DNA from: Ruminococcaceae bacterium HV4-5-B5C
GTDB lineage: Bacteria > Bacillota > Clostridia > Oscillospirales > Acutalibacteraceae
Direction of reading: 5' to 3'
Assembly: GCA_900184925.1 (NCBI GenBank)
Contig: FXYJ02000003.1
Location: 124,001-188,000 of the forward strand
DNA length: 64,000 nucleotides
The notes under the pieces are model-generated. The model had not been told where the DNA came from. It saw only the letters and a program-made list of their open reading frames with translations, and made no database searches. The position numbers and the translations under genes are program-made. Numbering within the stretch: position 1 is the first letter of the stretch; each line of letters opens with the position of its first letter. Positions 8,403-16,532 of the stretch are shown one piece after another.

Positions 8403-8822
8403 TTACAGGTCGAAGACATTCAGCCCGGTTGCCGGGTCAATTTTCCGGCCGATGGTTCCGGGGGCGGTCTGAATAAAAATTTCCGCCGTGCCGCTGACGA
8501 CGGCCTCGTTCAGGTGGCCGCCCACGACCTGCCCGTCCCCTTTTGCAAACGCGGCGTGGAAGTGAAGGTAGATTTCTCCGTCTTTTTCCGTTGCGTTGCC
8601 GAGCAGCGAAGTCATTTCCAGCTCGCCGTCGAAGGAGTTCGAGACATATTTCTGCTCTGAGACATGGTAAAGGCCGACGACCGCATGGTCAACCGCTCCG
8701 ATGCCCGAGATGCTGCCGAAGGTGACGTGTTCTTTTTCACAGACGGTTTTGACGCATGAGACGATTTCTTCCCCGCGGTCAACGCGCAGGGCAATCAGGG
8801 TTCCGCTTTTTCTGTATTCCAT
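8403..8822 (-). CDS. DUF296 (PPC domain) protein
   Basis: A 139-residue single-domain DUF296/PCC protein. It shows LRVDRGEEIVSCVKTVCEKE and GSISGIGAVDHAVVGLY near the N-terminus, and a conserved LHFHAAFA metal-site-like segment near residue 85. In plants and some bacteria this domain accompanies AT-hook DNA binding, but stand-alone bacterial copies have no settled function. A Shine-Dalgarno-like GGAGG precedes the start. It converges on the HAD gene across a terminator. Confidence 0.85.
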   Translation of the reverse strand: MEYRKSGTLIALRVDRGEEIVSCVKTVCEKEHVTFGSISGIGAVDHAVVGLYHVSEQKYVSNSFDGELEMTSLLGNATEKDGEIYLHFHAAFAKGDGQVVGGHLNEAVVSGTAEIFIQTAPGTIGRKIDPATGLNVFDL

Positions 8823-8951
8823 GATGATTTCCTCCGTTTTCTATGTTTTTATTCCGCCTTTTCATGGGAGAACCCCGGAATGCTCCCGCCAAACCGGTCT
8901 TTCGCTTTCCGAAATACTTGCGGCGGGAATGTGGAACGGCGGCACGCAGCC

Positions 8952-10175
8952 TTAATCCTTGCTGTGGAGCTCCGAAAGGCCGAGATCCTCGTTCAGGAGC
9001 GCGCCGGTAGTCACCGAGTCGCTTCCGTATTTTTCCCGAATCCCGTCGAGAGCGGATTCCAGATGTTCCTGCCGTTCGCGGGCGGAGCCGTCACCGGGGG
9101 AGAACAGGCAGAGCTGTTCCGCTGAAGCGTCTTCCGGCACAAGCCCCGTGCCCGAGATGGAAAGCATCCGGATCGGCGCGCTGAAATTCCAGCAGGAGCG
9201 CAGAAGCTCCGTCGCCGCCGCGGCAAGCTCCGAAGCGAGGTGGGTAGGAATGTCCAGTGTTTTCTGGCGCGTGATGGTTTTCAGATTCGGGTCCTTGACG
9301 CCAATCTGCACCACCCAGCATTTCATGTGCTTTTTCCGCAGCCGGGCGGCCACGTTTTCGCTGATGGCGCGCATGCCCCGGCGGATATCCTCTTCCCCCG
9401 ACAGGTCACGCCGGAAGGTTACGCTGTTGCCGACGCTTTTGACTTCGCGTATGTCACGGTAATCGCGCACCGGGTCGTCGTCAAGCCCGTTGGCGTAGCT
9501 GTGAAGCATGGCGCCCGCCTTGCCGAAACGCTTCTCGAGAAATTCCCGGTTTGCGGCTGCAAGTTCGCCGATGGTGTGGATGCCGACTGCCGCGAGCGAC
9601 TGAGCCATACGCTTTCCGCAGAACATCATGGCGTCCGTGGGCAGGGGAAAGACGATCTTACGGTAGTTTTCCCGGTTGATCACCGTCGTCGCATCCGGCT
9701 TTTTGTAGTCGCTGCCCAGTTTCGCAAAGATTTTGTTAAACGATACGCCGACGGAAACCGTCAGCCCCGTTTCACGCCGGATGACGGTGCGCAGCTCGTC
9801 GGCAATTGTTTTGCCGTCGCCGAACAGCGCCCGGCTTCCGGTCACGTCGAGCCAGCTTTCGTCGATGCTGAACGGCTCCACAAGGTCGGTGTACCGCCGG
9901 TAGATCTCGTTGATCTGCCGCGAATACCGGCTGTACTCCGAAAAATGCGTCCCCGTGAGAACGAGGCCGGGGCATTTTCGCTTTGCCTGCCAGATGGTTT
10001 CCGCCGTGACTACGCCGCACTGCTTCGCAAGATCGTTTTTGGCCAAAATCACGCCGTGCCGCCGTTCCGGGTCGCCGCAAACCGCCATCGGCACGCCGGA
10101 AAGCTCCGGCCGGAGCTGACATTCGACCGAAGCGAAAAAAGAGTTGCAGTCGCAGTGGAGGATCGTCCTGTCCAA
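8952..10175 (-). CDS. dinB: DNA polymerase IV (Y-family translesion polymerase)
   Basis: A 407-residue Y-family polymerase. The catalytic acidic residues are visible: Asp9 in HCDCNSFFASVE, and Asp105 and Glu106 in FSIDESWLD. The helix-hairpin-helix region near residue 190 and the little-finger domain (roughly 240-370) follow in the normal order. These enzymes copy past damaged bases. The C-terminus (about residues 375-407) lacks an obvious beta-clamp motif of the QLxLF type, although EQLCLFSP near residue 355 could serve. It is a monocistronic-looking gene with no nearby SOS box that I could recognise. Confidence 0.93.
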   Translation of the reverse strand: MDRTILHCDCNSFFASVECQLRPELSGVPMAVCGDPERRHGVILAKNDLAKQCGVVTAETIWQAKRKCPGLVLTGTHFSEYSRYSRQINEIYRRYTDLVEPFSIDESWLDVTGSRALFGDGKTIADELRTVIRRETGLTVSVGVSFNKIFAKLGSDYKKPDATTVINRENYRKIVFPLPTDAMMFCGKRMAQSLAAVGIHTIGELAAANREFLEKRFGKAGAMLHSYANGLDDDPVRDYRDIREVKSVGNSVTFRRDLSGEEDIRRGMRAISENVAARLRKKHMKCWVVQIGVKDPNLKTITRQKTLDIPTHLASELAAAATELLRSCWNFSAPIRMLSISGTGLVPEDASAEQLCLFSPGDGSARERQEHLESALDGIREKYGSDSVTTGALLNEDLGLSELHSKD

Positions 10176-10254
10176 AAAGCATCACCGCCGGTCAAAAGAA
10201 TTCCCTTCTCAACCATTATACCGCGTTTTTTGTACGGAATACAGATGAAAAAAA

Positions 10255-10278
10255 GCCGTTTCCGCAAGGGAAAACGGC
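10255..10278 (-). terminator. Terminator downstream of the phosphate transporter
   Basis: On the minus strand, GCCGTTTTCC pairs with GGAAACGGC across a small loop and is followed by a run of seven T. It lies just past the pit stop codon. Confidence 0.8.
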
Positions 10279-10331
10279 CATAAAAAAACCGCCGAAACAC
10301 CGCCGGACGCGGGATCGGTGGAAGATGCGGT

Positions 10332-11327
10332 TCAGTGCATGAAAAGCCGGAACAGAAAGGTGAAACCCATTCCGAGAACAATCGTGACCGGGAAGGTAAC
10401 GACCCACGCGGTTACAATGCTCTTTGCGGTGGACCAGTTGACTGCCGAGAACCGCTTTGCGGAACCGACACCCATGATGGTGGACGAAATGACGTGTGTT
10501 GTGCTGACCGGTGCGCCCATTGCCGTCATAATCTGGATTACGGCCGCCGCGGAAGTTTCCGCCGCGAAGCCTTCCACCGGCTGCAGCTTGATCATGTTCA
10601 TGCCGACGGTCTTAATGATGCGCCAGCCTCCCATCGAAGTGCCGAGGGCCATTGCTGCGGCGCACACGATTTTGACCCAGAGGGGGATGCCGGCCTGCGG
10701 GGTAATGATGCCGCCGCCGACGAGGGCCATGGTGATAATACCCATCGTTTTTTGCGCGTCATTGCTGCCGTGGGAATATGCCATCAGAGCCGCAGACGCA
10801 ATCTGGAGTTTGGAGAACCAGTGGTTCACGGCCTGCTGCTTGGCGTTGCGGAGCAGGAAAAAAATCAGCTTCATGACGCAGAAGCCGATGACAATGCCGA
10901 TGAGCGGCGAAGTGAACAGAGGAATGATGACTTTATCCAGAATGTTCATCCAGTTGATGGCTTTCAGGCTCCCGAACTGCACGATGGCCGCGCCGACAAG
11001 ACTGCCGATGAGGGCGTGGGAAGAACTGCTCGGAAGAGCGATGTACCACGTGAAAAGGTTCCAGACGATGGCGCCGCACAGAGAAGCTGCAATTACGTAA
11101 GCGGGAAGCGTTTCGTTTACGATGCCGGAGGCGATGGTCTCGGCCACCTTGGCGCTGACCAGTGCGCCGACGAAGTTGAGCACCGCAGACATCATTGTGG
11201 CTGCGAAGGGGGTCAGAACACGAGTGGAAACGGAGGTTGCAATGGAGTTCGCGGTATCGTGAAATCCGTTAATAAAGTCGAAAACGACTGAAAGGGCAAT
11301 CACAATTACGAGCAATACAATTGACAT
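10332..11327 (-). CDS. Inorganic phosphate transporter, PiT family
   Basis: A 331-residue polytopic membrane protein of the low-affinity phosphate:cation symporter family. The signature FINGFHDTANSIATSVST near the N-terminus is repeated in related form in the C-terminal half (MAYSHGSNDAQKTMG), as expected for the inverted-repeat PiT fold. The open frame begins at 11369, but the RBS-like GGAAAGGA lies inside that extension. I therefore place the start at the ATG at 11327; a TTG nine bases upstream is an alternative. A consensus promoter lies upstream. No PhoU-like partner gene is adjacent. Confidence 0.92.
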   Translation of the reverse strand: MSIVLLVIVIALSVVFDFINGFHDTANSIATSVSTRVLTPFAATMMSAVLNFVGALVSAKVAETIASGIVNETLPAYVIAASLCGAIVWNLFTWYIALPSSSSHALIGSLVGAAIVQFGSLKAINWMNILDKVIIPLFTSPLIGIVIGFCVMKLIFFLLRNAKQQAVNHWFSKLQIASAALMAYSHGSNDAQKTMGIITMALVGGGIITPQAGIPLWVKIVCAAAMALGTSMGGWRIIKTVGMNMIKLQPVEGFAAETSAAAVIQIMTAMGAPVSTTHVISSTIMGVGSAKRFSAVNWSTAKSIVTAWVVTFPVTIVLGMGFTFLFRLFMH

Positions 11328-11693
11328 GTTGGGCAAACAATCCTTTCCGCGTCCGGCACTTTGGGACATCCGGCAAAAATATGGCGGCGACAGGCATACC
11401 TTAACTTATTTTTTCCTGTTTTACGGTTCTTTCGCTTTCACCGACCATATTGCGACTATGTTTTAAAGTATATTGTTTTTTCAACAGTCTGTCAATGAGA
11501 AGGCGGAAATAACCGTTCCCGGTTATTTCCCTTCTGAGTTTCATTTTAGAATAAAAAACAGTATAATGAAATACGTCTCTCTCCGAAAACAGGGCCGCAG
11601 GTGGTTAATCCTGCGGAATTGAGGAAGGATAAAAAAGGAAACCCGCACTTTTTCCGGGAAAAAGGCGGGGCTTTAAGGGAAGGAAATCGTTTC
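11328..11693. other. Divergent intergenic region between pit and the MFS gene
   Basis: It holds the pit promoter on the minus strand and, on the plus strand near 11562, a TATAAT with a poor -35 that could drive the MFS gene. An upstream in-frame GTG at 11601 is open into the MFS gene, but the GTG at 11694 has the better ribosome site. I see no other gene. Confidence 0.5.
11467..11495 (-). promoter_or_regulatory. Sigma-A promoter for pit
   Basis: On the minus strand a perfect -35 (TTGACA, 11490-11495) and a -10 (TATACT, 11467-11472) are separated by 17 bases. Confidence 0.85.
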
Positions 11694-13130
11694 GTGGCAA
11701 ACAAGAAATCGGATTCAGCATGCAGCAGGTGGATCGTACTGATTATCACCGCCGTTTCGACATTCATGTCGACGCTCGACAGCAGTATCGTCAACGTGGC
11801 GCTGCCAAAAATGGCACAGGACCTCCGCGTGGGGACCGGGGCAATCGCCTGGGTCGTAAGCTCTTACCTGATCGTAATCACGGTCTGCGTCCTTCTGTTC
11901 GGCAGACTGGGCGACATCAGGGGGCAGGGCCGGGTGTTTCGGTTCGGGCTTGTGGTTTTTACGGCAGGCTCTTTTCTCTGCGGCATAACGCACACGCTTC
12001 CGCTTCTGCTTGCGGCGCGATGCCTGCAGGCGGTGGGCGCGGGCGCGTCCATGGCGAACAGTCAGGGCATTATCACCCGCACGTTCCCGCAGGAAGAGCG
12101 AGGCCGCGCACTTGGCATCAACGGTGCTTTTGTGGCGCTCGGTCTGCTTGCCGGCCCGGCTCTCGGCGGTTTCATCGTCACCTTTGCGGGCTGGGAATAC
12201 CTGTTCTGGATCAATGTGCCGATCGGTATCGCCGCATTCCTTGTAAACCTGAAGTTTTCCGGCGCGGAGGATACGCGTCTGGAAGAAAAACTTGATTTTA
12301 AGGGCTTTCTGTTCTTTACCCTCTTTATCGCGCCGCTTTTTGTGGCGCTGGAGTATGGACAGACCGTGGGCTACGGCAGTCCGCTGATCCTTGTCTGCTT
12401 TGCCGTCGCCGCCGCGTCGGGCGTGGCCTTTTATTTCACGGAACGCAGGTGTGCACAGCCTTTGCTGGACCTTGAAATTTTCCGGAATCTCTGGTTTTCC
12501 ATCAGTATCTTCTGCGCATTTACTTCGTTCGTGGCGCTTTCCTGCTCCAATATCATTCTGCCGTTCTACCTGCAGAATGCGCTTGCCATGAGCCCCGGTA
12601 AGGCGAGCATCTACATGACCATCTATCCGCTGATTCTCGCGCTTGTGGCGCCTCTGAGCGGCTATGCCTCGGACCGCGTGGGTCCGGAGGCGCTGACGGT
12701 TGCGGGGCTTGGGCTGACCAGTCTCGGCCTTTTCCTGATGTCTTTCCTGCACGAAAATCCGGCGCAGTGGATGCTGGTGCTGTTCATCGGCGTCATGTCG
12801 CTCGGCAACGGGCTGTTCCAGTCGCCCAACAATTCGCTTGTCATGTCGATGGTCCCGCAGGACAAACTCGGCGTAGGCGGCAGTGTAAACGCGCTTGTTC
12901 GTAACCTCGGCATGGTGGTGGGCATTGCGCTTTCCACAAGCATCCTCTACGGAGGCATGAGCGCAAAACTCGGCCGCCGCGTGACCGGTTACGTTCCCGG
13001 CAGAAACGACGCCTTTTTCTTCGGAATGCGGCTTGCCTACCTTACGGCGGCAGTTATCTGCCTGGTGGGCGCGGTAATCACGGGGGTCCGCCTGATCCGT
13101 TTCCGCCGGAAACGGCCGGAGAACGGGTGA
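11694..13130 (+). CDS. MFS drug exporter, DHA2 (EmrB/QacA) family
   Basis: A 478-residue transporter with about 14 hydrophobic segments. Family motifs are present: STLDSSIVNVALPKMAQDL in the first helix, GRLGDIRGQGRVF (motif A loop) and GPALGGFIV (motif C, antiporter). Such proteins are proton-driven exporters of lipophilic compounds; the substrate is unknown. I chose the GTG at 11694 because of an AAGGGAAGG site just upstream. No regulator gene is adjacent. Confidence 0.9.
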   Translation: MANKKSDSACSRWIVLIITAVSTFMSTLDSSIVNVALPKMAQDLRVGTGAIAWVVSSYLIVITVCVLLFGRLGDIRGQGRVFRFGLVVFTAGSFLCGITHTLPLLLAARCLQAVGAGASMANSQGIITRTFPQEERGRALGINGAFVALGLLAGPALGGFIVTFAGWEYLFWINVPIGIAAFLVNLKFSGAEDTRLEEKLDFKGFLFFTLFIAPLFVALEYGQTVGYGSPLILVCFAVAAASGVAFYFTERRCAQPLLDLEIFRNLWFSISIFCAFTSFVALSCSNIILPFYLQNALAMSPGKASIYMTIYPLILALVAPLSGYASDRVGPEALTVAGLGLTSLGLFLMSFLHENPAQWMLVLFIGVMSLGNGLFQSPNNSLVMSMVPQDKLGVGGSVNALVRNLGMVVGIALSTSILYGGMSAKLGRRVTGYVPGRNDAFFFGMRLAYLTAAVICLVGAVITGVRLIRFRRKRPENG

Positions 13131-13140
13131 GCCTGTCCGT

Positions 13141-13169
13141 TTGATTTGTCGCATCGTCTGTGCTATACT
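13141..13169 (+). promoter_or_regulatory. Sigma-A promoter for the patatin-like gene
   Basis: TTGATT (13141-13146) and TATACT (13164-13169) are separated by 17 bases, 41 bases before the ATG. Confidence 0.8.
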
Positions 13170-13209
13170 GTTTTCATTTGGAGAAACTTAGCGGAGGGAG
13201 CGGCAAAAA

Positions 13210-14061
13210 ATGACAGGAGTGATCGATGTCGGCGGAGGCTTGCGCGGGATCTACGGGGCGGGGGTATTCGACTATTGTCTCGACCATGGCATCCGGTTTG
13301 ATTCCTGCTACGGTGTTTCCGCCGGGAGTGCGAACATCGCCGCCTACCTGGCCGGTCAGCGTGGAAGAAACTACCTCTTTTATACCCGCTACGCGTTCCG
13401 CAGACAATACATGAGTCTCGGCAATTTTCTGCGCACCGGTTCGTACATTGACCTCGACTATGTTTATGGCGCGCTTTCCAACCGGGGAGGAGAAAATCCT
13501 CTTGATTACGACGCATTGAAAAATTCCCCCGCAGAGATGACGGTTGTGGCGCTTGACGCCGGAACGGGGAAGCCTGTCTATTTCAATAAAAGCCGCATGA
13601 CACAGGATAATTACGCAATCCTGAAGGCATCCTCCTGCATTCCGGTTGTCTGCCGTGCCTATCTTGTGGATGGCATCCCGTGCTATGACGGAGGCCTTGC
13701 CGACCCTGTGCCGATCCGGAAAGCGCTGGCCGACGGATGTGACAAAGCGGTCGTTATCCTGACGAAACCGCGCGATTTTCTGCGCGTCCGGAAGAGTGAC
13801 GAGCGCACGGCGAGAATTCTCCGCCGCAGATATCCGAAGGCCGCGGAACAGCTTCTTCTCCGTTATCAGAAATACAACCGGGGCGTCGCGCTTGCAAAAG
13901 CCTATGAAAAAGAAGGCAGGGCGCTCATTGTCGCACCGGACAGCATCAGCGGCATGAACACCCTTACAAAGAACCGTGAAAGCATCGATCTGCTTTACCG
14001 AAAAGGATATGCGGACGCGGCCGCCATCCCGGCATTCCTCGATACGGAAAGAAAGGCCTGA
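13210..14061 (+). CDS. Patatin-like phospholipase family protein
   Basis: A 283-residue patatin-fold serine hydrolase. The nucleophile elbow GVSAG gives Ser37, and the catalytic dyad Asp is Asp160 in CYDGGLADP. The oxyanion loop is DVGGGLRGIYGAG. It resembles bacterial RssA/YchK-like proteins, usually annotated as predicted esterases or phospholipases; the natural substrate is not known. It has its own promoter and a GGAGGGAGCGG ribosome site. It is convergent with the 3' half of sigK, leaving only 16 bases between the stop codons. Confidence 0.88.
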   Translation: MTGVIDVGGGLRGIYGAGVFDYCLDHGIRFDSCYGVSAGSANIAAYLAGQRGRNYLFYTRYAFRRQYMSLGNFLRTGSYIDLDYVYGALSNRGGENPLDYDALKNSPAEMTVVALDAGTGKPVYFNKSRMTQDNYAILKASSCIPVVCRAYLVDGIPCYDGGLADPVPIRKALADGCDKAVVILTKPRDFLRVRKSDERTARILRRRYPKAAEQLLLRYQKYNRGVALAKAYEKEGRALIVAPDSISGMNTLTKNRESIDLLYRKGYADAAAIPAFLDTERKA

Positions 14062-14077
14062 ACCGTTTCTTCCGTGC

Positions 14078-14434
14078 CTATTTGCAGAATTTTCGGTACA
14101 GCGCGGAAAGCGCCTTTTTTTCAATCCGTGATACATAGGAGCGCGAAATTCCGAGCCTCTGTGCCACTTCCCGCTGGGTCAGCGGCTCGTCACCGTTGAG
14201 GCCGTAGCGCAGGCGGATAATGCGCTGCTCCCGCGGAGAAAGAACGTCGCTTATGTACCGGCGCAACTGTTCGGATTTGATTTTGCAGTCAAGGGAATCG
14301 AGAATATCGTCGTCAACCGCCATGATGTCCATCAGCGTAAGGGCGTTGCCGTCCTTGTCGGTGTCGATCGGTTCGTTGATGGAGATATCCTGTGCACTTT
14401 TCCGCGATGAGCGAAAATACATGAGGACCTCATT
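14078..14434 (-). CDS. sigK: RNA polymerase sigma-K factor, 3' gene segment (region 3-4)
   Basis: This segment encodes the C-terminal 118 residues of sigma-K. After Asn-Glu it reads VLMYFRSSRKSAQDIS, then PIDTDKDGNALTLMDIM. The helix-turn-helix of region 4.2 follows (TQREVAQRLGISRSYVSRIE), then the stop. There is no ribosome site or plausible start of its own: the open frame upstream is the antisense-phase tail of the recombinase gene. It is therefore a gene segment, not a stand-alone sigma factor. It becomes functional if fused at the AAATG core (14431-14435) to the 5' segment at 31659-31988. The fusion is in frame and 228 residues long, near the 241 of Bacillus subtilis SigK. Confidence 0.92.
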   Translation of the reverse strand, partial: NEVLMYFRSSRKSAQDISINEPIDTDKDGNALTLMDIMAVDDDILDSLDCKIKSEQLRRYISDVLSPREQRIIRLRYGLNGDEPLTQREVAQRLGISRSYVSRIEKKALSALYRKFCK

Positions 14435-16094
14435 TGCGCCTGTCACACAGCGGCTCCTTCCCGGAAAAATAAACATGCGCCGTTTCGCCGTCCCAGACGA
14501 CCTTTTCCAGAAGGTCGCGCAGGGCGGCTCTTTTTTGCTCCGCCGTCATGGCATCAAACATTTCCGGGAAAGAGGACATTTGCCGGACGACGGCGCTGTA
14601 TTCGACAGAGGACAGGGCGCAGATGCGGTTCGCATTTTCTACCTTGTCAAGCTGGTTTTTAATCTTGTTTCCCTTCTCATGGAGCTCGTTGATGCGGTGC
14701 AGGATGTCTTCACGGGCGGGTGTGTTCCCTGCTTCGGAAAGGGCGGTGATCAGAGCGGAAACGTCTCTGTCGTTTTCCAGCAGTGCTTTGTGCAGGCGCT
14801 CCGCCTCTGCATCGGGTTCGGAAGTGAGACTTTCTGCCGACCGGTATTCTTTGTCGAGCAGAGCCAAAAAAGATTCACTGTCTTCGGGAAGCTTTTTGAC
14901 CTCGTCGCAGATCGCCTGGTCGAGATCATTTCCGCAGACGTTTTTCATGCTGCAGTTCTGCCCGTGGCTTCGCTCCTTCATTTCGCACAGATAGGTATAG
15001 ACGGGTTCTCCGCTTGGACTGAGCCGACGGGTCAGCTTGGGGCGCATGAAGCTGCCGCAGCCGCTGCAGCGCAGCAGGCCGGAGAGCAGCGCAATGCCGC
15101 TGCGGGGCTTGTGAAATGCTTTTGAGCGGTTCTGCTGAAGCAGGCGCTGAGCCTCAGCCCACTGCGCGCCCGTCACAATTCCGGGGTGTTTCCCGGTTGT
15201 CACGATCCAGTCGCTTTTGTCCCGGGCCTGCTTGCCTTTGCCGGCCTGGGTCGTTTTGTTGTATGCCATGACACCGTGTCTGCCGTCGAAATCTTTTTCC
15301 CCGGCAAAAATCTCCGCGCCGCTCTCTTTGAGACAGCGGTAGGCGTCGCTGTCGGCCGTCATGTAAACGGGGTTCTCCAGAATGTTCCGGATGGCGAACC
15401 GTGAGAACCAGTTCCCTTTCCTCGTTTTTACCCCGTTCTGCATGAGAAAGGTTTCCGTTTTGGTGAGCGAGTTCAGTTCGGAAAATTTATGAAAGATCAG
15501 CCGGACGATTTCCGCCTCCTCCGGGACGAGCTTTAGTTTGCATGATTTCCGCGTTTTTCCGTCGGCGGTAACACTGCGCACCGCCTCGGAGGCGTAGCCG
15601 GTGGGGGTTGTTCCCCCAAGCCAGCGCCCTGTTTTTGCCAGCTCGAGCATATTGTCGCGAATGCGCTCGGCTATGGTTTCGCGTTCGAGCTGGGAAAAGA
15701 CTGACGCAATATACATCATGGCCCGCCCCATGGGCGAGGATGTATCAAACTGCTCCCGAACAGAGACAAAGGAAATGTGCAGGCGGTTCAATTCTTCAAT
15801 CAGCTTTGCAAAGTCTCCAATGTTGCGGCTGATTCGGTCGAGACGGTAGCAGACGAGCGAAGAAAAATCCCCCGCCCGCGCGTCCTTCATCATTTTGCGG
15901 AACTGCGGTCGGTCGAGGCTCCCGCCGGAAAAGCCTTCGTCCTCATAGATCAGTATTCCATCCGCTCCACCGCCGTGCTCCTGCAGATAACGCAGGCAGA
16001 GTTCCACCTGGTTTTCGATACTTTCACCCCGGCCGGTGAATCTGGATTTCCGGGAGTAAACGGCGGCCCGAGAGCCTTTTTTGTCTGCATCCAT
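14430..16094 (-). CDS. Large serine recombinase of the sigK-intervening element (SpoIVCA-like role)
   Basis: A 554-residue large serine recombinase. The resolvase domain (about residues 8-155) has Ser14 in VYSRKS as nucleophile and the YRLDRISRN and FSQLERETIAERI blocks. A recombinase domain follows (about 165-280), then a zinc ribbon (LLRCSGCGSFMRP and later cysteines) and a coiled-coil segment (about 400-470). It lies next to the 3' sigK segment, and its TGA stop is part of the predicted crossover core. By position it should catalyse excision and rebuild sigK, as SpoIVCA does in Bacillus subtilis. I recognise no directionality factor gene nearby. Confidence 0.93.
   Translation of the reverse strand: MDADKKGSRAAVYSRKSRFTGRGESIENQVELCLRYLQEHGGGADGILIYEDEGFSGGSLDRPQFRKMMKDARAGDFSSLVCYRLDRISRNIGDFAKLIEELNRLHISFVSVREQFDTSSPMGRAMMYIASVFSQLERETIAERIRDNMLELAKTGRWLGGTTPTGYASEAVRSVTADGKTRKSCKLKLVPEEAEIVRLIFHKFSELNSLTKTETFLMQNGVKTRKGNWFSRFAIRNILENPVYMTADSDAYRCLKESGAEIFAGEKDFDGRHGVMAYNKTTQAGKGKQARDKSDWIVTTGKHPGIVTGAQWAEAQRLLQQNRSKAFHKPRSGIALLSGLLRCSGCGSFMRPKLTRRLSPSGEPVYTYLCEMKERSHGQNCSMKNVCGNDLDQAICDEVKKLPEDSESFLALLDKEYRSAESLTSEPDAEAERLHKALLENDRDVSALITALSEAGNTPAREDILHRINELHEKGNKIKNQLDKVENANRICALSSVEYSAVVRQMSSFPEMFDAMTAEQKRAALRDLLEKVVWDGETAHVYFSGKEPLCDRRK
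14431..14435 (-). other. Predicted excision core site (recombinase side)
   Basis: On the minus strand AAATG occurs in the same codon phase as at 31655-31659. The flanking TCCTCA is also shared, so both sites fit AAATGnGnTCCTCA. Exchange at AAATG restores Glu-Asn-Glu; exchange at TCCTCA would give Glu-Asn-Ala. The conserved Glu favours AAATG. The core overlaps the TGA stop of the recombinase. Confidence 0.75.
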
Positions 16095-16122
16095 TTTTCA
16101 CCCCGCCTGTTCCGATCTGTTC

Positions 16123-16138
16123 TATGGTATATACCATA
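16123..16138. promoter_or_regulatory. Perfect 16-base palindrome upstream of the recombinase
   Basis: TATGGTATATACCATA is a perfect palindrome 28 bases before the recombinase ATG, where its promoter or operator should be. On the minus strand CATAGAAC within it resembles a sigma-E -10, but I do not see a clean -35. It may bind a dimeric regulator that controls the timing of excision. Confidence 0.5.
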
Positions 16139-16165
16139 TATATAGGGCGGAGAATAAAAAAAGAA

Positions 16166-16190
16166 GGGACGGTGAAACACCGTCCCTTTT
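16166..16190 (-). terminator. Hairpin terminator just upstream of the recombinase
   Basis: GGGACGGTG and CACCGTCCC form a nine-base-pair stem with a three-base loop. On the minus strand it is followed by TTCTTTTTTTATT, so it would stop minus-strand transcription coming from inside the element before it reaches the recombinase. It also has four T on the plus side. Confidence 0.8.
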
Positions 16191-16532
16191 GGGCAGATTA
16201 TTCTGCTGAAAATTTGGGTAGAAGGGAAAATCGAAACGCAAATGCGGATCAGCCGAGGAGCTTTTTCAGGGCTTCTAAACAGATGGGTGTTGTCTTCTCT
16301 TATGTGAATGGCGAAGCGCATGGATTCGCGGCCGGCGCAGCTCTCTGGTTTGCACGTTGCATAATTGCCAGTGCAAGATTTATGCAGCAGGCGTGATGCA
16401 GGCCAAGAGTAGCATTCTGAAAATGAATAATGCCCCTATATTAATAGATAATAGTTCACTTGAGGAACAAAACGTAAAGGAAATACTATTATAATTGCAA
16501 CAGTTATCTAAATTTTAAGTGTAGTCAGGAAT
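16191..16532. other. Leader region between recombinase and glycan locus
   Basis: No complete gene is visible. On the minus strand, just before the terminator, about 15 codons ending in CLEALKKLLG and a TGA look like the tail of a lost gene. On the plus strand a TATAAT at 16490-16495 precedes the first glycosyltransferase, with a poor -35. The region is AT-rich like the cargo. Confidence 0.4.

Noticed and set aside
14078-14476. A stand-alone small sigma factor
   Set aside because: There is no ribosome site or region 2, and the first 14 codons are the recombinase tail in another frame. It is the 3' half of sigK.
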